A stretch of 64,000 nucleotides of DNA from Streptomyces sp. NBC_00390 (GCF_036057275.1 NZ_CP107945.1:1550001-1614000); one strand, 5' to 3'; shown: positions 37,778-46,786, numbered from the stretch's first letter. Numbers and translations: made by a program. Notes: generated by a model from the sequence alone, not told the origin.

Positions 37778-38518
37778 TCAGCTGGTCAGCTGGTAGATGC
37801 TCTGCCCGGTCAGCCAGAGACCGAGGAGCAGGCAGATGACCACGATCGCCTGCTGCTCGTGGCCTTGGAGCCAGTCGCGCAGCTTGAGCAGCCGGGCCTG
37901 GGCAGCCTCCGGCGAGAACACCACGTACAGCTCGGCGGCCAGCAGGCTCGCGGTGGCGAGGATGCAGAAGCCGAACAGGGCCGCGTACGTCGAGGAATGC
38001 GACAGGTCGGCCGAGACGACCGTGGCCGCGGCCGCGGCGACCATGCCCCAGGGCTGCAGGAACACGGCAAGTCCCGCTGCCGCCCAGGGCGAGCTGCGGT
38101 CCATCCGGGACGTCATGGACGAGGACGACCGGGAACGGGAGGTGGTACGGGGCGGCGTGCCGGCCGTCTCCTGCGCTGTGGCGGGCTCGGGTACGGAATC
38201 GCGTACGCGAGCGGGGGCCGCCTGAGGAGCCGACCGCATCCGCTTGCGCCGGTACAGGGCGAAGCACACCAGCGCGACACCGATGGCGAGTCTGGCCGCG
38301 AGCCCTGCCGTGGACGGCGGAGACCTGGGCGGCGGAGGCTCTCCGCCGGTCAGTGCGAGCACCAGCGCGATCACGGCGACGAGACAGGCCAGCCAGCCCA
38401 TGATGAAGGCCAGCCCCTTCCACACGCCCCGGTCCGATGCCACCACCAGGACGAAAGCCATGATCGGCAGCGGGTCGAGCGTGATGCCCAGCGCGATGAG
38501 GAGCAGGTCGAGGACCAT
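37778..38518 (-). CDS. GAP family (Sap-like) membrane protein
   Basis: The protein is 246 residues from the ATG at 38518; no strong ribosome site. Six hydrophobic segments are arranged 3+3 around a Pro/Arg/Ser-rich cytoplasmic loop (about 90-140). LIALGITLDPLPIMAFVLVV with the early Pro, then WKGLAFIMGWLACL, match the GAP/Sap family. In mycobacteria such proteins take part in exporting peptidoglycolipid or sulfolipid. No lipid-synthesis gene is adjacent. Confidence 0.8.
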   Translation of the reverse strand: MVLDLLLIALGITLDPLPIMAFVLVVASDRGVWKGLAFIMGWLACLVAVIALVLALTGGEPPPPRSPPSTAGLAARLAIGVALVCFALYRRKRMRSAPQAAPARVRDSVPEPATAQETAGTPPRTTSRSRSSSSMTSRMDRSSPWAAAGLAVFLQPWGMVAAAAATVVSADLSHSSTYAALFGFCILATASLLAAELYVVFSPEAAQARLLKLRDWLQGHEQQAIVVICLLLGLWLTGQSIYQLTS

Positions 38519-38662
38519 GGCGACCCAATCGTGTGGCGGAACTTCACGAGCGTATGCAATGGACGTGAAGACGACACCTTCTGGCCGCCGCGCTCCCGGC
38601 CCGTTCCGAGATGCCGCCCCGTGCCGCCTCCGCCAACCTGTACGCAGGGAAGGAGCAGCGCC

Positions 38663-38737
38663 ATGTCGACTTCCGGACGGGTGCCGTCGGCGGTGAGGGG
38701 CGGTTCGCCGAGCCCGGATGCCGCACCCGCGTGGTGA
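38663..38737 (+). CDS. possible 24-residue leader ORF coupled to the YihY gene
   Basis: The ATG at 38663 lies 7 bases after AAGGAG. The 24-residue frame (starts MSTSGRVPSAVRGG) ends at TGA 38735-38737, overlapping the next ATG (TGATG). The YihY-family start itself lacks a ribosome site, so coupling would explain its translation. An alternative is a frameshift near the true N-terminus. Confidence 0.4.
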   Translation: MSTSGRVPSAVRGGSPSPDAAPAW

Positions 38738-39732
38738 TGTCCCCCAGCGAGCCCGAGGACCACCGGGCGCAGTCGGGACCGCCACCGGTCCGCCGGGGGA
38801 CGGACTCCGGACACGCGGACACGGGGGCCCGCCGCCGGGACTCCGTCCTGCACGCGTCCTGGTGGCGGACCAGGTCGCGGGAGCTCACCGCTGCGGCGAA
38901 GCGGCTGCACACGCGGGCCGAGCGCCGGTTCCCGGTCATCACGCATCTCGCCGAGCGGATGATGTCGGTGAACATCTTCGACTCCGCGACCAGGCTTGCG
39001 GCGCAGTGCTTTCTGACCGCGGTCCCGCTGCTCTTCGTCGTCGCGTCCATCGCTCCCCAGGCCGTGCGCGACCAGCTGATCAGTTCCGTACGGGTGGTCT
39101 TCGGGCTCACGGGCCCCGCGAACGCCCAGCTGACGCAGGTGTTCAGCTCCCAGTCGGGTGATCTGCGCGAGGCCACGGGCGTGGTGGGCGGGCTGATGGT
39201 GCTGCTTTCCGCCACTGCCGTCAGCCGGGCGATGCAGCGGCTGTGCAAGCGGGCCTGGGAGATCCCCAGAGCCGGGACCAGAATCGCCGTCTGGCGGTGG
39301 CCTGCGTGGATCGCGGCCTGGCTGGCGGTTCTCCTCGTTCAGGCTCCGCTGCGCGACGGGTTCGGCGCCGGCCTGTGGCTGGGCATCCCGGTCACCGTGG
39401 TGTCGCAGACGCTCCTTTGGTGGTGGAGCCAGCACATGCTGCTGGGTGGTCTGGTCCGCTGGAAGCCACTGCTGCCCGGTGCGGTCGTCACCGCGATCGC
39501 CATGACCGCCCTGTCGGTCAGCGCACGGTTCTACATGCCCCACGCACTCAACCGTGCCCTGGCCGAGTACGGATCGGTCGGCTCCGTCTTCGTCCTGCTG
39601 TCGTGGCTGATCGTGGTCTGCGTGGCGGTCGCGGTCGGCATCACCGCGGGTGCCGTCGTCGCCCAGGAGCCGGCCGTGGCCCGCCGTCTGGACAGTCCGC
39701 CGCCACGGTGGCTCGTCAGGACGGAGAGCTGA
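38737..39732 (+). CDS. YihY/BrkB family inner membrane protein
   Basis: The protein is 331 residues from the ATG at 38737. A polar Pro/Arg N-terminus precedes a helix-rich part (LTAAAKRLHTRAERRFPVIT, NIFDSATRLAAQCFLTAVPL). Six membrane helices and the late LNRALAEYGSVGSVFVLLSW segment, which contains the YG..G signature, identify the YihY/BrkB (UPF0761) family. The family function is unsettled (envelope integrity or transport). The gene is divergent from the GAP gene by about 140 bases and ends 20 bases before the convergent phosphatase gene. Confidence 0.85.
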   Translation: MSPSEPEDHRAQSGPPPVRRGTDSGHADTGARRRDSVLHASWWRTRSRELTAAAKRLHTRAERRFPVITHLAERMMSVNIFDSATRLAAQCFLTAVPLLFVVASIAPQAVRDQLISSVRVVFGLTGPANAQLTQVFSSQSGDLREATGVVGGLMVLLSATAVSRAMQRLCKRAWEIPRAGTRIAVWRWPAWIAAWLAVLLVQAPLRDGFGAGLWLGIPVTVVSQTLLWWWSQHMLLGGLVRWKPLLPGAVVTAIAMTALSVSARFYMPHALNRALAEYGSVGSVFVLLSWLIVVCVAVAVGITAGAVVAQEPAVARRLDSPPPRWLVRTES

Positions 39733-39751
39733 CCCGTACGGTGCCGCCGCG

Positions 39752-41833
39752 TCAGTGCCGGGACTCGGTGCCGATCCGGGCGATGAGCAGGGCGATGTCG
39801 TCGTCGGCGGACGCCGGTACCAGATGGGTCACCAACGTGTCGCACAGATGGGTCAGTTGGCGGCCCGGCCGGGTGAGCAGGTGCACGAGTTCGGTGAGGC
39901 GTTCGTCGATGTCGCTGCCGCGCGACTCCACGAGTCCGTCGGTGTACAGCACCAGGAGACTGCCGGGCTCCAGGGTGACGTCGGTGGTGGCGAAGTCGAT
40001 ACCGCCGATACCGAGCGGCGCACCGGGCGGCAGCTGCAGGATGCGGGCGGTGCCGTCGGGGGTGACCACGGCCGGCGGCGGGTGTCCGGCACGGGCGATG
40101 CGGCAGAGGCCGGTCGCGGGATCGCAGACGGCGTAGAGGAACGTGGCCAGCATCGGCTCGGCCAGGTCGGCCAGCGTGGCCTCCAACTGCTTGAAAAGCT
40201 CCACGGGAGACAGGTCGAGTCGGGCCAGTGCCCGCACGCTGCTGGACAGCCGTCCCATCACGGCGGCGGCGGAGATGCCGTGACCCATCACGTCCCCGAT
40301 GAGCAGAGCCGCCTTGGCACCGGCGAGTGGGACGACGTCGTACCAGTCGCCGCCGATCTCGTTCACGTCGCTGGCCGGCAGATACCGGTGGGCGACCTCG
40401 ATGCCGGGCGGTGGCGTGATGTGCTGAGGCAGCATGCTGCGCTGGAGGACGACGGCGGTGTCGTGCTCGCGGTGGTACAGACGGGCGTTGTCGATACAGA
40501 CCGCGGCCCGGGCCGCCAGGTCGCTCCCGAGGGCGACGTCCTCGGCGTCGAACGGACCCACTGGGCTGGTCCGGTAGAACGTGGCGAGCCCCAGCACCGT
40601 GCCCCGGGCGATCAGCGGCGCCATCATGAAGGAGTGCACGCCCATCCCCAGGATCTGCTCGGGTTTGACGGAGTGACGGGCCGCCGGGGCGACCGCCGCC
40701 GAGTCGAGGCGGCCGATGAGGAAGGGCTGCCGTTCCGCGAGCGCCTGGGTGTAGGGGGCGCCCGCGGGAAAGGAGAGCGTGCGGCCCAGCGGGGCCAGGA
40801 CGTCGGCGACGGCGGAGCCGCTGAGCGGGGACTTGCCCAGGCGGCGCAGGGCCGAGCCACCGACCAGTCCGACACCCGGGTCCGTACCGGACGCGAGCAC
40901 GTCCAGTACGTCGACGGTGACGACGTCCGCGAGGTCGGGGACCGCGATGTCGGCCAGTTCCTGCGCGGTGCGCTCCAGTTCGAGGGTGGTGCCGACGCGA
41001 ACGCTGGCCTCGCTGAGCAGGGCCAGCCTGCGGCGGCCGGCCACGGCTTCGGTCTGGGCCTCCTGCTCCTCGGTGATGTCGATGAGGGACGCCGTGACGC
41101 CGATCGGGTTCCCTCTCCCGTCCTCCAGGCGGACGAAGCAGCACGACCAGACCCGGTCGCGGCGAGGGTCCGCGGGTGTACGGCCGGTGCGGCGCAGGTC
41201 CAGGACCGGCTCGCCGGTGACCAGCACACGGCGCATGGCGCTCTCCATGTCCGCGGTGTTCGTCTGCGGCAGCACATCGGCCAGACGCCGCCCGAGGTGC
41301 GCCGACTCGGGTACACCGTTCATCGCCTGCAGAGCGGGGTTCACCTGCAGGAACCGCAGCCTGGTGTCGAAGATGGCGATACCGACGGGCGAGCGGGAGA
41401 ACAGCCCGTCCCACACGGCCGACGAGCCACGGATCCGGCGGGCTCCATGGGCATCGGCCGCAAAGACGAGGACCGTGTTGCCGCTGTGCCGGCCGGCCGT
41501 GGGGCAGGCCCAGACCTCGAGCTCCATCGGATGCCCGTCGCGGTGCCATGCGGTGACCGTGCCCATCACACCGCGACCCGTTGCGGCCGCCTCCCACAGT
41601 GATCGCCCCAGGCTCCGGCCCGGCCCCGGGTGCAGCAGGGTGGCGATGTGCCGGCCCAGCACCTCCTGGGGCTCGTAGCCCAGCAACTCCCGTGCCGCCT
41701 GCTCCCAGCGCACCACGGTCCCGTCGGCGCTGGTGGCCACCAGCGCCACGGGCAGCTCCCCCATCCACCCGCCGGCGTCCCGCGCGGCATCCATGCCGCC
41801 GCTCACGCCCTCGCCCGAAGCACCGTCGTTCAT
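39752..41833 (-). CDS. PAS-PAS-GAF-SpoIIE serine/threonine phosphatase
   Basis: The protein is 693 residues from the ATG at 41833, chosen because AGGCGG lies 9 bases before it; the ATG three codons upstream sits on that site. Two PAS domains (about 20-125 and 140-265, LQAMNGVPESAHLGRRLADV), a GAF domain (about 285-440) and a SpoIIE PP2C domain (about 460-690) follow in order. Metal-binding Asp are in IGGDWYDVVPLAGAKAALLI and GDVMGHGISAAAVMG, with LYTDGLVESRG near the end. Unlike its paralogue at 19415-21859, it has no HATPase domain. It probably dephosphorylates an anti-anti-sigma factor encoded elsewhere. Confidence 0.92.
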   Translation of the reverse strand: MNDGASGEGVSGGMDAARDAGGWMGELPVALVATSADGTVVRWEQAARELLGYEPQEVLGRHIATLLHPGPGRSLGRSLWEAAATGRGVMGTVTAWHRDGHPMELEVWACPTAGRHSGNTVLVFAADAHGARRIRGSSAVWDGLFSRSPVGIAIFDTRLRFLQVNPALQAMNGVPESAHLGRRLADVLPQTNTADMESAMRRVLVTGEPVLDLRRTGRTPADPRRDRVWSCCFVRLEDGRGNPIGVTASLIDITEEQEAQTEAVAGRRRLALLSEASVRVGTTLELERTAQELADIAVPDLADVVTVDVLDVLASGTDPGVGLVGGSALRRLGKSPLSGSAVADVLAPLGRTLSFPAGAPYTQALAERQPFLIGRLDSAAVAPAARHSVKPEQILGMGVHSFMMAPLIARGTVLGLATFYRTSPVGPFDAEDVALGSDLAARAAVCIDNARLYHREHDTAVVLQRSMLPQHITPPPGIEVAHRYLPASDVNEIGGDWYDVVPLAGAKAALLIGDVMGHGISAAAVMGRLSSSVRALARLDLSPVELFKQLEATLADLAEPMLATFLYAVCDPATGLCRIARAGHPPPAVVTPDGTARILQLPPGAPLGIGGIDFATTDVTLEPGSLLVLYTDGLVESRGSDIDERLTELVHLLTRPGRQLTHLCDTLVTHLVPASADDDIALLIARIGTESRH

Positions 41834-42387
41834 CACCGACATCCGCCTGACGTGGCACGATCCGTGTTCTCAGTATGGGCGCGCACCCGTTCGGCGGCAC
41901 GGCGGCAGATGCGAGCGGGCCGGGAGACACCACACCAGCGACCGCACCCTCGTCGACGCCGGCGGAACACCCGAGCAGGTCCGGCCCCATGCCGGGAACG
42001 AACGCCACTACGTAGCGGGCGTAGTCCGGCACGGAGCCTTGAGAACCGGTCCGGTCCCCCGCTCCCCGACGGCCCCGGGGACCGGACGGGCAGCCTGATG
42101 TCCGTGCCCGCCGGGGAGCTGAGGGAATGGGACGGCTCCGCGATACCTGACAGGTGTCAGGGCCGTGCCCCGGCGATCCGGTTCGTATGCGATCCGTGCG
42201 GAGTCGCCGTACCGCGTACGGCAACTCCGTACAGTGACGAAAACTGCGCAGTGTGTAGTCAGGATGGCGGAAATGGTCCTTGAGCGGGCTGCCGGTTGGC
42301 GAAAAGACTTCTCGTGCCGAGGCGGACGGCGCCCGACGAGGCACCGCCGCACACCACCCCCGTTCGCAACGTGAGGAGACGCGCCGT
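41834..42387. other. 554-base divergent promoter region
   Basis: There is no gene. The left end shares TGTTCTCAGTATG-type sequence with the remnant at 22.2 kb. A strong hairpin lies at 42199-42229 (see separate entry). The long open frames across it are shadows without family matches. Confidence 0.4.
42199..42229. repeat. 14-base inverted repeat in a divergent promoter region
   Basis: Arms 42199-42212 (CGGAGTCGCCGTAC) and 42216-42229 pair with one mismatch around a 3-base loop. Its place between divergent starts fits an operator as well as a hairpin. Confidence 0.55.
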
Positions 42388-42903
42388 ATGCCCGACGCCG
42401 GCTCTCCAGGCATCGCACACCCGATCACGCTGAACGACGGCACCACCACCCGGACCCGGGAGGTGACCGCGGCCGACCTCGGACCGATCCAGGCACTGCA
42501 CCGCCGCTGCTCGCCGATCAGCCGGGCCCTGCGCTATCACGCGGGCAAGCCCCAACTGACCACGGCAGGTTGGCGGGTGCTGTCCGACCCGCAGCGCGGC
42601 ACCACCTTGGTGACCACCACCGAACAGCACACGGACCGCATCATCGCGATGACCAACGTGATGCGTACCGACGAGCAGGGGGTGGGCGAACTCGCCGTAC
42701 TGGTCGAGGACGCGTGGCAGTCCAAAGGGCTGGGCACCGCGCTGGCCGCACACGCTGCCCAGGTGGCCCGCCGGGCCGGACACCACACCCTGACCGCGGC
42801 GGTCGCCGCGGGCAACGCACCCATGCTCCACGTACTGGAGAACCTGGACGCGCCGCGTACCCGCGCCACCGGTCCCGTCCTGGACATCCAGATCCCGCTG
42901 TAG
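42388..42903 (+). CDS. GNAT family N-acetyltransferase
   Basis: The protein is 171 residues from the ATG at 42388, with GAGGAG 9 bases upstream. An N-terminal strand-helix (TTRTREVTAADLGPIQALHR) precedes the core. The acetyl-CoA pyrophosphate loop is in VEDAWQSKGLGTALAAHAA (Q-x-x-G-x-G/A type), followed by HHTLTAAVAAGNAPMLHVLE. The length and motif order are those of a single GNAT domain. The substrate is unknown. It is followed by 150 bases and a TetR gene on the same strand. Confidence 0.85.
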   Translation: MPDAGSPGIAHPITLNDGTTTRTREVTAADLGPIQALHRRCSPISRALRYHAGKPQLTTAGWRVLSDPQRGTTLVTTTEQHTDRIIAMTNVMRTDEQGVGELAVLVEDAWQSKGLGTALAAHAAQVARRAGHHTLTAAVAAGNAPMLHVLENLDAPRTRATGPVLDIQIPL

Positions 42904-43033
42904 CCGTGCGGCAGGCCGGCGGCGGGCGCTGCGCGGTCCGGACCGCCGCGCCCGCCGCGGTCGCCGCGGCGGCCGTGTCCGGGCGTCGGCGACCGGGCCC
43001 GTCCGGGCCGTGTGCGGGGCTGGCGCGAAGTTC

Positions 43034-43047
43034 TGAACGATGGTTCA
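43034..43047. promoter_or_regulatory. candidate TetR autoregulatory operator
   Basis: TGAACGATGGTTCA is an inverted repeat with 5-base arms, ending 9 bases before the TetR start codon. The location is typical of self-repression. Confidence 0.5.
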
Positions 43048-43056
43048 CTTGTTTGC

Positions 43057-43674
43057 ATGGCCTACCGCAAGACACCCGCCGTGCAGGACCGGCTGGCCGC
43101 CGCCAGGGAGCACCTGGTGGCCCAGGCCACCTCCGTGGTCGCCGACGTGGGCTGGGCGAACGCCTCCGTCACCGCGGTCGCCGCCGCGGCCGGCATGTCG
43201 GTCGGCTCGGTCTACCAGCACTTCCCCTCCAAAGGGGCACTGGCCGTCGAGGTCTTCCGCCGCGCGTCCGGGCGGGAGGTCGAGGTGCTCAGCGAGGTGC
43301 TCAGGGAGGGCAGCGGGAACCCGGTCGAGCGGCTGGCGCTCGGCGTCAGCGTCTTCGCCCGCCGTGCCATGGAGAACCGCGGTCTGGCCCACGCCCTGCT
43401 CGCGGCCCCGGCCGAACCGGCCGTGGGCCAGGAGCGGTTGGGGTTCCGGCGCCGCTACCGCGAGGTGTTCGCCGAGGTGATCCGTGAAGGCATCGGCGCG
43501 GGCCTGCTCCCCGGCCAGAACGCCGACGTCACCGCCGCCGCACTGACCGGAGCGATCGGCGAGGTGCTCGTCGACCCGCTGTCCGGTCCTGCCGAAGTCA
43601 CCGCCGCGGGCGATCTGGTCACCGAGCTGGTGGCGATGTCCCTGCGCTGCGCGGGCGCCACACCCGCCGAGTGA
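43057..43674 (+). CDS. TetR/AcrR family transcriptional regulator
   Basis: The protein is 205 residues from the ATG at 43057. The N-terminal HTH is at about 25-58 (ASVTAVAAAAGMSVGSVYQH, FPSKGALAVEVF), the typical TetR recognition segment. The C-terminal ligand domain (about 70-200) is helical and includes FRRRYREVFAEVIREGIGAG. There is little sequence between promoter and start. Its stop is 24 bases before the AidB-type acyl-CoA dehydrogenase, so the two form an operon, and the regulator probably controls that enzyme in response to an acyl or alkylating ligand. Confidence 0.88.
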   Translation: MAYRKTPAVQDRLAAAREHLVAQATSVVADVGWANASVTAVAAAAGMSVGSVYQHFPSKGALAVEVFRRASGREVEVLSEVLREGSGNPVERLALGVSVFARRAMENRGLAHALLAAPAEPAVGQERLGFRRRYREVFAEVIREGIGAGLLPGQNADVTAAALTGAIGEVLVDPLSGPAEVTAAGDLVTELVAMSLRCAGATPAE

Positions 43675-43698
43675 CCCCTACGACTTCCGAGGACTGTG

Positions 43699-45372
43699 AT
43701 GACCGCAACCGCAGACGCCGCACTGCGCAGCAACCCCACCGCTCGCACCCACGAGGTGACCAACCAGGCGCCGCCGCTGGTCGGTCACGATGTCGCCGAC
43801 GACACCGTGCTCCTTGAGGGTGTGCGGCGCGAGGGCGCCGAGTGGTACGTCGACGACCTGCACCGGGTGGGCCGGCTGGCCGGCTCGGAGGAGGTCCGGC
43901 GCTGGGCCGAGGAGGCCAACCACTACGAGCCGGTGCTGCGCACCCATGACCGCTACGGACACCGGATCGACGAGGTGGACTTCCACCCCTCGTACCACGC
44001 GCTGATGGACGTGGCCATCAGCGAGGGCCTCGGCGGTGCGCCGTGGGCCGACGACCGGCCGGGCGTCCATGTGGCGCGCGCGGCGGGCTTCATGGTGTGG
44101 AGCTCGGCCGAGCAGGGGCACGGCTGCCCGGTGTCGATGACCTACGCCGTCGTCCCGGCCCTGCGCTCCGCGCCCGAGCTGGCCGCCGTGTACGAGCCGC
44201 TGCTGACCAGCCGGTCGTACGACCCCGGTCTGCGCGCGCCCGCGAGCAAGCGCGGGCTGCTTGCGGGCATGGGCATGACCGAGAAGCAGGGCGGCACCGA
44301 CGTACGCGCCAACACCACGGTCGCCACCGGGCAGCCGGACGGCACCTGGCGGCTGCGCGGGCACAAGTGGTTCACCAGCGCCCCCATGAACGACCTGTTC
44401 CTGGTGCTGGCGCAGGCCCCGGGAGGGCTGTCCTGCTTCCTGGTGCCGCGGGTGCTCCCGGACGGCAGCCGCAACACGTTCCGTATCCAGCGCCTCAAGG
44501 ACAAGCTCGGCAACCGCTCCAACGCCAGCAGCGAGCCCGAGTTCGACGACACCGTCGCCTGGCTGGTCGGCACGGAGGGGCAGGGGGTGCGGACCATCAT
44601 CGACATGGTCACGATGACCCGGCTCGACTGCATCCTGGGTTCCGCTTCGGGCATCCGTACCGCTCTGGCACAGGCCGCCCACCATGTGCGCCACCGCAGC
44701 GTGTTCGGTGCCAAGCTGATCGACCAGCCGCTGATGCGCAATGTGATCGCCGACCTGGGGCTCGAGTCCGAAGCGGCGACCACCCTCGCGCTGCGGATCG
44801 CGGGAGCGACCGACCGGGCCCAGCGCGGCGACGCCCAGGAGCGGGCGTTCCTGCGGCTGGCCACGGCCGTCGGCAAGTACTGGGTGTGCAAGCGGCAGCC
44901 CGCCGCGGTCGCCGAAGCCCTGGAGTGCCTCGGCGGCAACGGCTATGACGAGGCGTCGGGGATGCCGCGGCTGTACCGGGAGGCCCCCCTCAACGGCCTG
45001 TGGGAGGGCTCGGGGAACGTCAACGCGCTCGATGTGCTGCGCGCCCTGACCCGTGAACCCGAGTCCCTGGAGGCGTTCCGCGCCGAGATCGAGGCCGCCG
45101 CCGGTGCGGACGCGCGTCTCGACGACGCATGGCGGCAGCTGCGCAGCGAGCTGGTGCTCACCGAGGACGCGGCGCTGCGCTCCCGGCGGCTGGTCGAGCG
45201 CATGGCGCTGGTGCTGCAGGGCTCCCTGCTGGTCCGCCATGCCCCGACCGCGGTGGCCGACGCGTTCTGCGCCTCCCGGCTGGCCGGCGACCGGGGGCTG
45301 GCCTTCGGCACCCTGCCGACCGGGGCCGGCCTCGCGGCTGTCATCGAACGCGTGCCCGGCACGACAAGCTGA
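43699..45372 (+). CDS. AidB-type acyl-CoA dehydrogenase
   Basis: The protein is 557 residues from the ATG at 43699 (GAGGA 5 bases before). It is longer than ordinary acyl-CoA dehydrogenases and carries AidB signatures: GMGMTEKQGGTDVRANTTVA, HKWFTSAPMNDLFLVLAQ, RIQRLKDKLGNRSNASSEPE and ECLGGNGYDEASGMPRLYRE with GLWEGSGNVNALDVLRAL. It binds FAD; E. coli AidB is part of the alkylation response and has weak isovaleryl-CoA dehydrogenase activity. It is co-transcribed with the TetR gene, and a hairpin with a T tract follows. Confidence 0.92.
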   Translation: MTATADAALRSNPTARTHEVTNQAPPLVGHDVADDTVLLEGVRREGAEWYVDDLHRVGRLAGSEEVRRWAEEANHYEPVLRTHDRYGHRIDEVDFHPSYHALMDVAISEGLGGAPWADDRPGVHVARAAGFMVWSSAEQGHGCPVSMTYAVVPALRSAPELAAVYEPLLTSRSYDPGLRAPASKRGLLAGMGMTEKQGGTDVRANTTVATGQPDGTWRLRGHKWFTSAPMNDLFLVLAQAPGGLSCFLVPRVLPDGSRNTFRIQRLKDKLGNRSNASSEPEFDDTVAWLVGTEGQGVRTIIDMVTMTRLDCILGSASGIRTALAQAAHHVRHRSVFGAKLIDQPLMRNVIADLGLESEAATTLALRIAGATDRAQRGDAQERAFLRLATAVGKYWVCKRQPAAVAEALECLGGNGYDEASGMPRLYREAPLNGLWEGSGNVNALDVLRALTREPESLEAFRAEIEAAAGADARLDDAWRQLRSELVLTEDAALRSRRLVERMALVLQGSLLVRHAPTAVADAFCASRLAGDRGLAFGTLPTGAGLAAVIERVPGTTS

Positions 45373-45385
45373 GCGCGCTTTCCGT

Positions 45386-45415
45386 TGCGGGCCCGGACCT
45401 CGCCCCGGGCCCGCA
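45386..45415 (+). terminator. hairpin terminator after the AidB-type gene
   Basis: There are perfect 11-base arms (45386-45396, 45405-45415) with an 8-base loop, followed within a few bases by CGTTTTT, a rare T tract for this genome. Confidence 0.85.
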
Positions 45416-45625
45416 CGGACGTTTTTGATACGACGCCGTCCCGATGGCGCCCGACGGAAGGTCGCGTCACGCCGGGAGCCAGTGCGTGCCACCGGCCGAG
45501 GCCGCCTGGTGCCGGAGCCCAGGCCGGACCGGCCTCGACAGCCGGCGAGTGTCAGATCCCGTCGTGCTCCGCGTGCCCGGTAGCCTCGCCCACACGATCT
45601 CGTCCGTGGCCCGGAGGGTCTGCCC

Positions 45626-46114
45626 GTGCAGCAGTCGTTCTTCACGCTCTTCCTGGCCCGTCTGCTGGGCAGCCGGTGGTGGCGGACCTTTCATATGCGA
45701 GCCGTCCTGTGGGTGTCACTGGCCACCGCGGTCGTCCTTCTCGCCGGATCGGCGCTGATCGTTCCCGTCGAGGAGGGCGCCCCCGGAGCCACCATCACCT
45801 CCTTCCCCAGGGCGATCTGGTGGTCCGTCGAGACGGCCACGACGGTCGGCTACGGCGACATGTACCCGGTGACCGGCTGGGGCCGTGTCATCGCCGCGGT
45901 GGTGATGCTGGCCGGGATCACCACCTTCGGCATGGTCACCGCGGCCATCGCCACCTGGTTCGTCGGCAAGGCGGAGCAGGACGCACACGAGGTGGGCGCG
46001 GCGGTCCGTCACTACACCCGGGAGGGCGAAGAGGCCTTCCACGCCGAAGTCCGGGCACTCCACGAGCGGTTCGACCGCGTCGAGCACCTGCTCGAGGGAA
46101 GCGACGGGCGGTGA
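45626..46114 (+). CDS. two-TM potassium channel family protein
   Basis: The 162-residue protein starts at GTG (GGAGGG 7 bases upstream). TM1 is about 26-48 (AVLWVSLATAVVLLAGSALI), the pore helix precedes the selectivity filter TVGYGD (73-78), and TM2 is about 85-112. The C-terminus is a charged helical segment (EEAFHAEVRALHERFDRVEH) likely forming a coiled coil. The layout is KcsA-like (KcsA is 160 residues). It should form a tetrameric potassium channel in the membrane. It is monocistronic. Confidence 0.92.
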   Translation: MQQSFFTLFLARLLGSRWWRTFHMRAVLWVSLATAVVLLAGSALIVPVEEGAPGATITSFPRAIWWSVETATTVGYGDMYPVTGWGRVIAAVVMLAGITTFGMVTAAIATWFVGKAEQDAHEVGAAVRHYTREGEEAFHAEVRALHERFDRVEHLLEGSDGR

Positions 46115-46207
46115 GCGCGGCCGGGCAACCGGCGATGCGTGCCTTCGATCAGGGCTGACGGTTGTCCCCGCGGCTGCCGGTCCGTGGCCCGATGGCATGA
46201 TCAAGGC

Positions 46208-46275
46208 GTGACCAGGGAATCCGCCCGGCTCGGGCCCAAGAGGTATGTCCTGTTCGAGTCGACGGCACATTGATC
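46208..46275 (+). pseudogene. possible HAD hydrolase N-terminal remnant
   Basis: From a GTG at 46208, VTRESARLGPKRYVLFES is followed, after supplying one base, by GTLIDS. This resembles the HAD motif I region (V-L-F-D-x-D-G-T-L-I-D-S), with the first Asp read as Glu. The frame breaks there and nothing of the rest is visible. The stretch is only about 20 codons, so it may be chance. Confidence 0.3.
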
Positions 46276-46326
46276 GACTCCGTTGCCGGGAACGCGTCTC
46301 GGAGCACCTGAAGATCCGCCGTCAAG

Positions 46327-46680
46327 CTACGGCAGGGTGATGTGGTACGCCTTGCGCAGCGTCTCGTGCACGGTCCACGTGGTCCGGTCGCCCTCGCGCA
46401 GCACGCACGCGTCACCCGGTCCGACGTCGAAGGTGTCGCCGTCCTCGACGGCGATGGTGGCCCGGCCGCTCACCACGACGAAGAGTTCGTTCGCCTCGGT
46501 GTCGGTCACCACGCCCGGGGTGATCTGCCAGATGCCGCGGATCTGCTTGCCGTCCTGCGACTCCCACAGCACCTTGCCCGACACCTCGGGAGTGCCCTGC
46601 ACGATCTGCGCCGGGTCGAGCGGGTCCGCCTCCAGGACGGCTGCGGGGACGTGTACGGCAAAGCTGGTGAACGTGGTCAT
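46327..46680 (-). CDS. cupin domain-containing protein
   Basis: The protein is 117 residues from the ATG at 46680. A single small beta-barrel: RGIWQITPGVVTDTEANELF, VVVSGRATIAVEDGDTFDVG and PGDACVLREGDRTTWTVHET. The first cupin motif has Glu but lacks the His pair, so metal binding is doubtful; it resembles the cupin_3 (EutQ/DUF861-like) group. There is no ribosome site before the ATG, so it may be leaderless. The function is unknown. Confidence 0.8.
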   Translation of the reverse strand: MTTFTSFAVHVPAAVLEADPLDPAQIVQGTPEVSGKVLWESQDGKQIRGIWQITPGVVTDTEANELFVVVSGRATIAVEDGDTFDVGPGDACVLREGDRTTWTVHETLRKAYHITLP

Positions 46681-46786
46681 GGAACGGGACGCTAGGCCAT
46701 CGCGAACCATGCCGCCCAGGGACACACTGCCGCCCTCCTCACCCGCCGGGACGACGTTGTGACGAGCCACGATGCGACGAGCCTGG

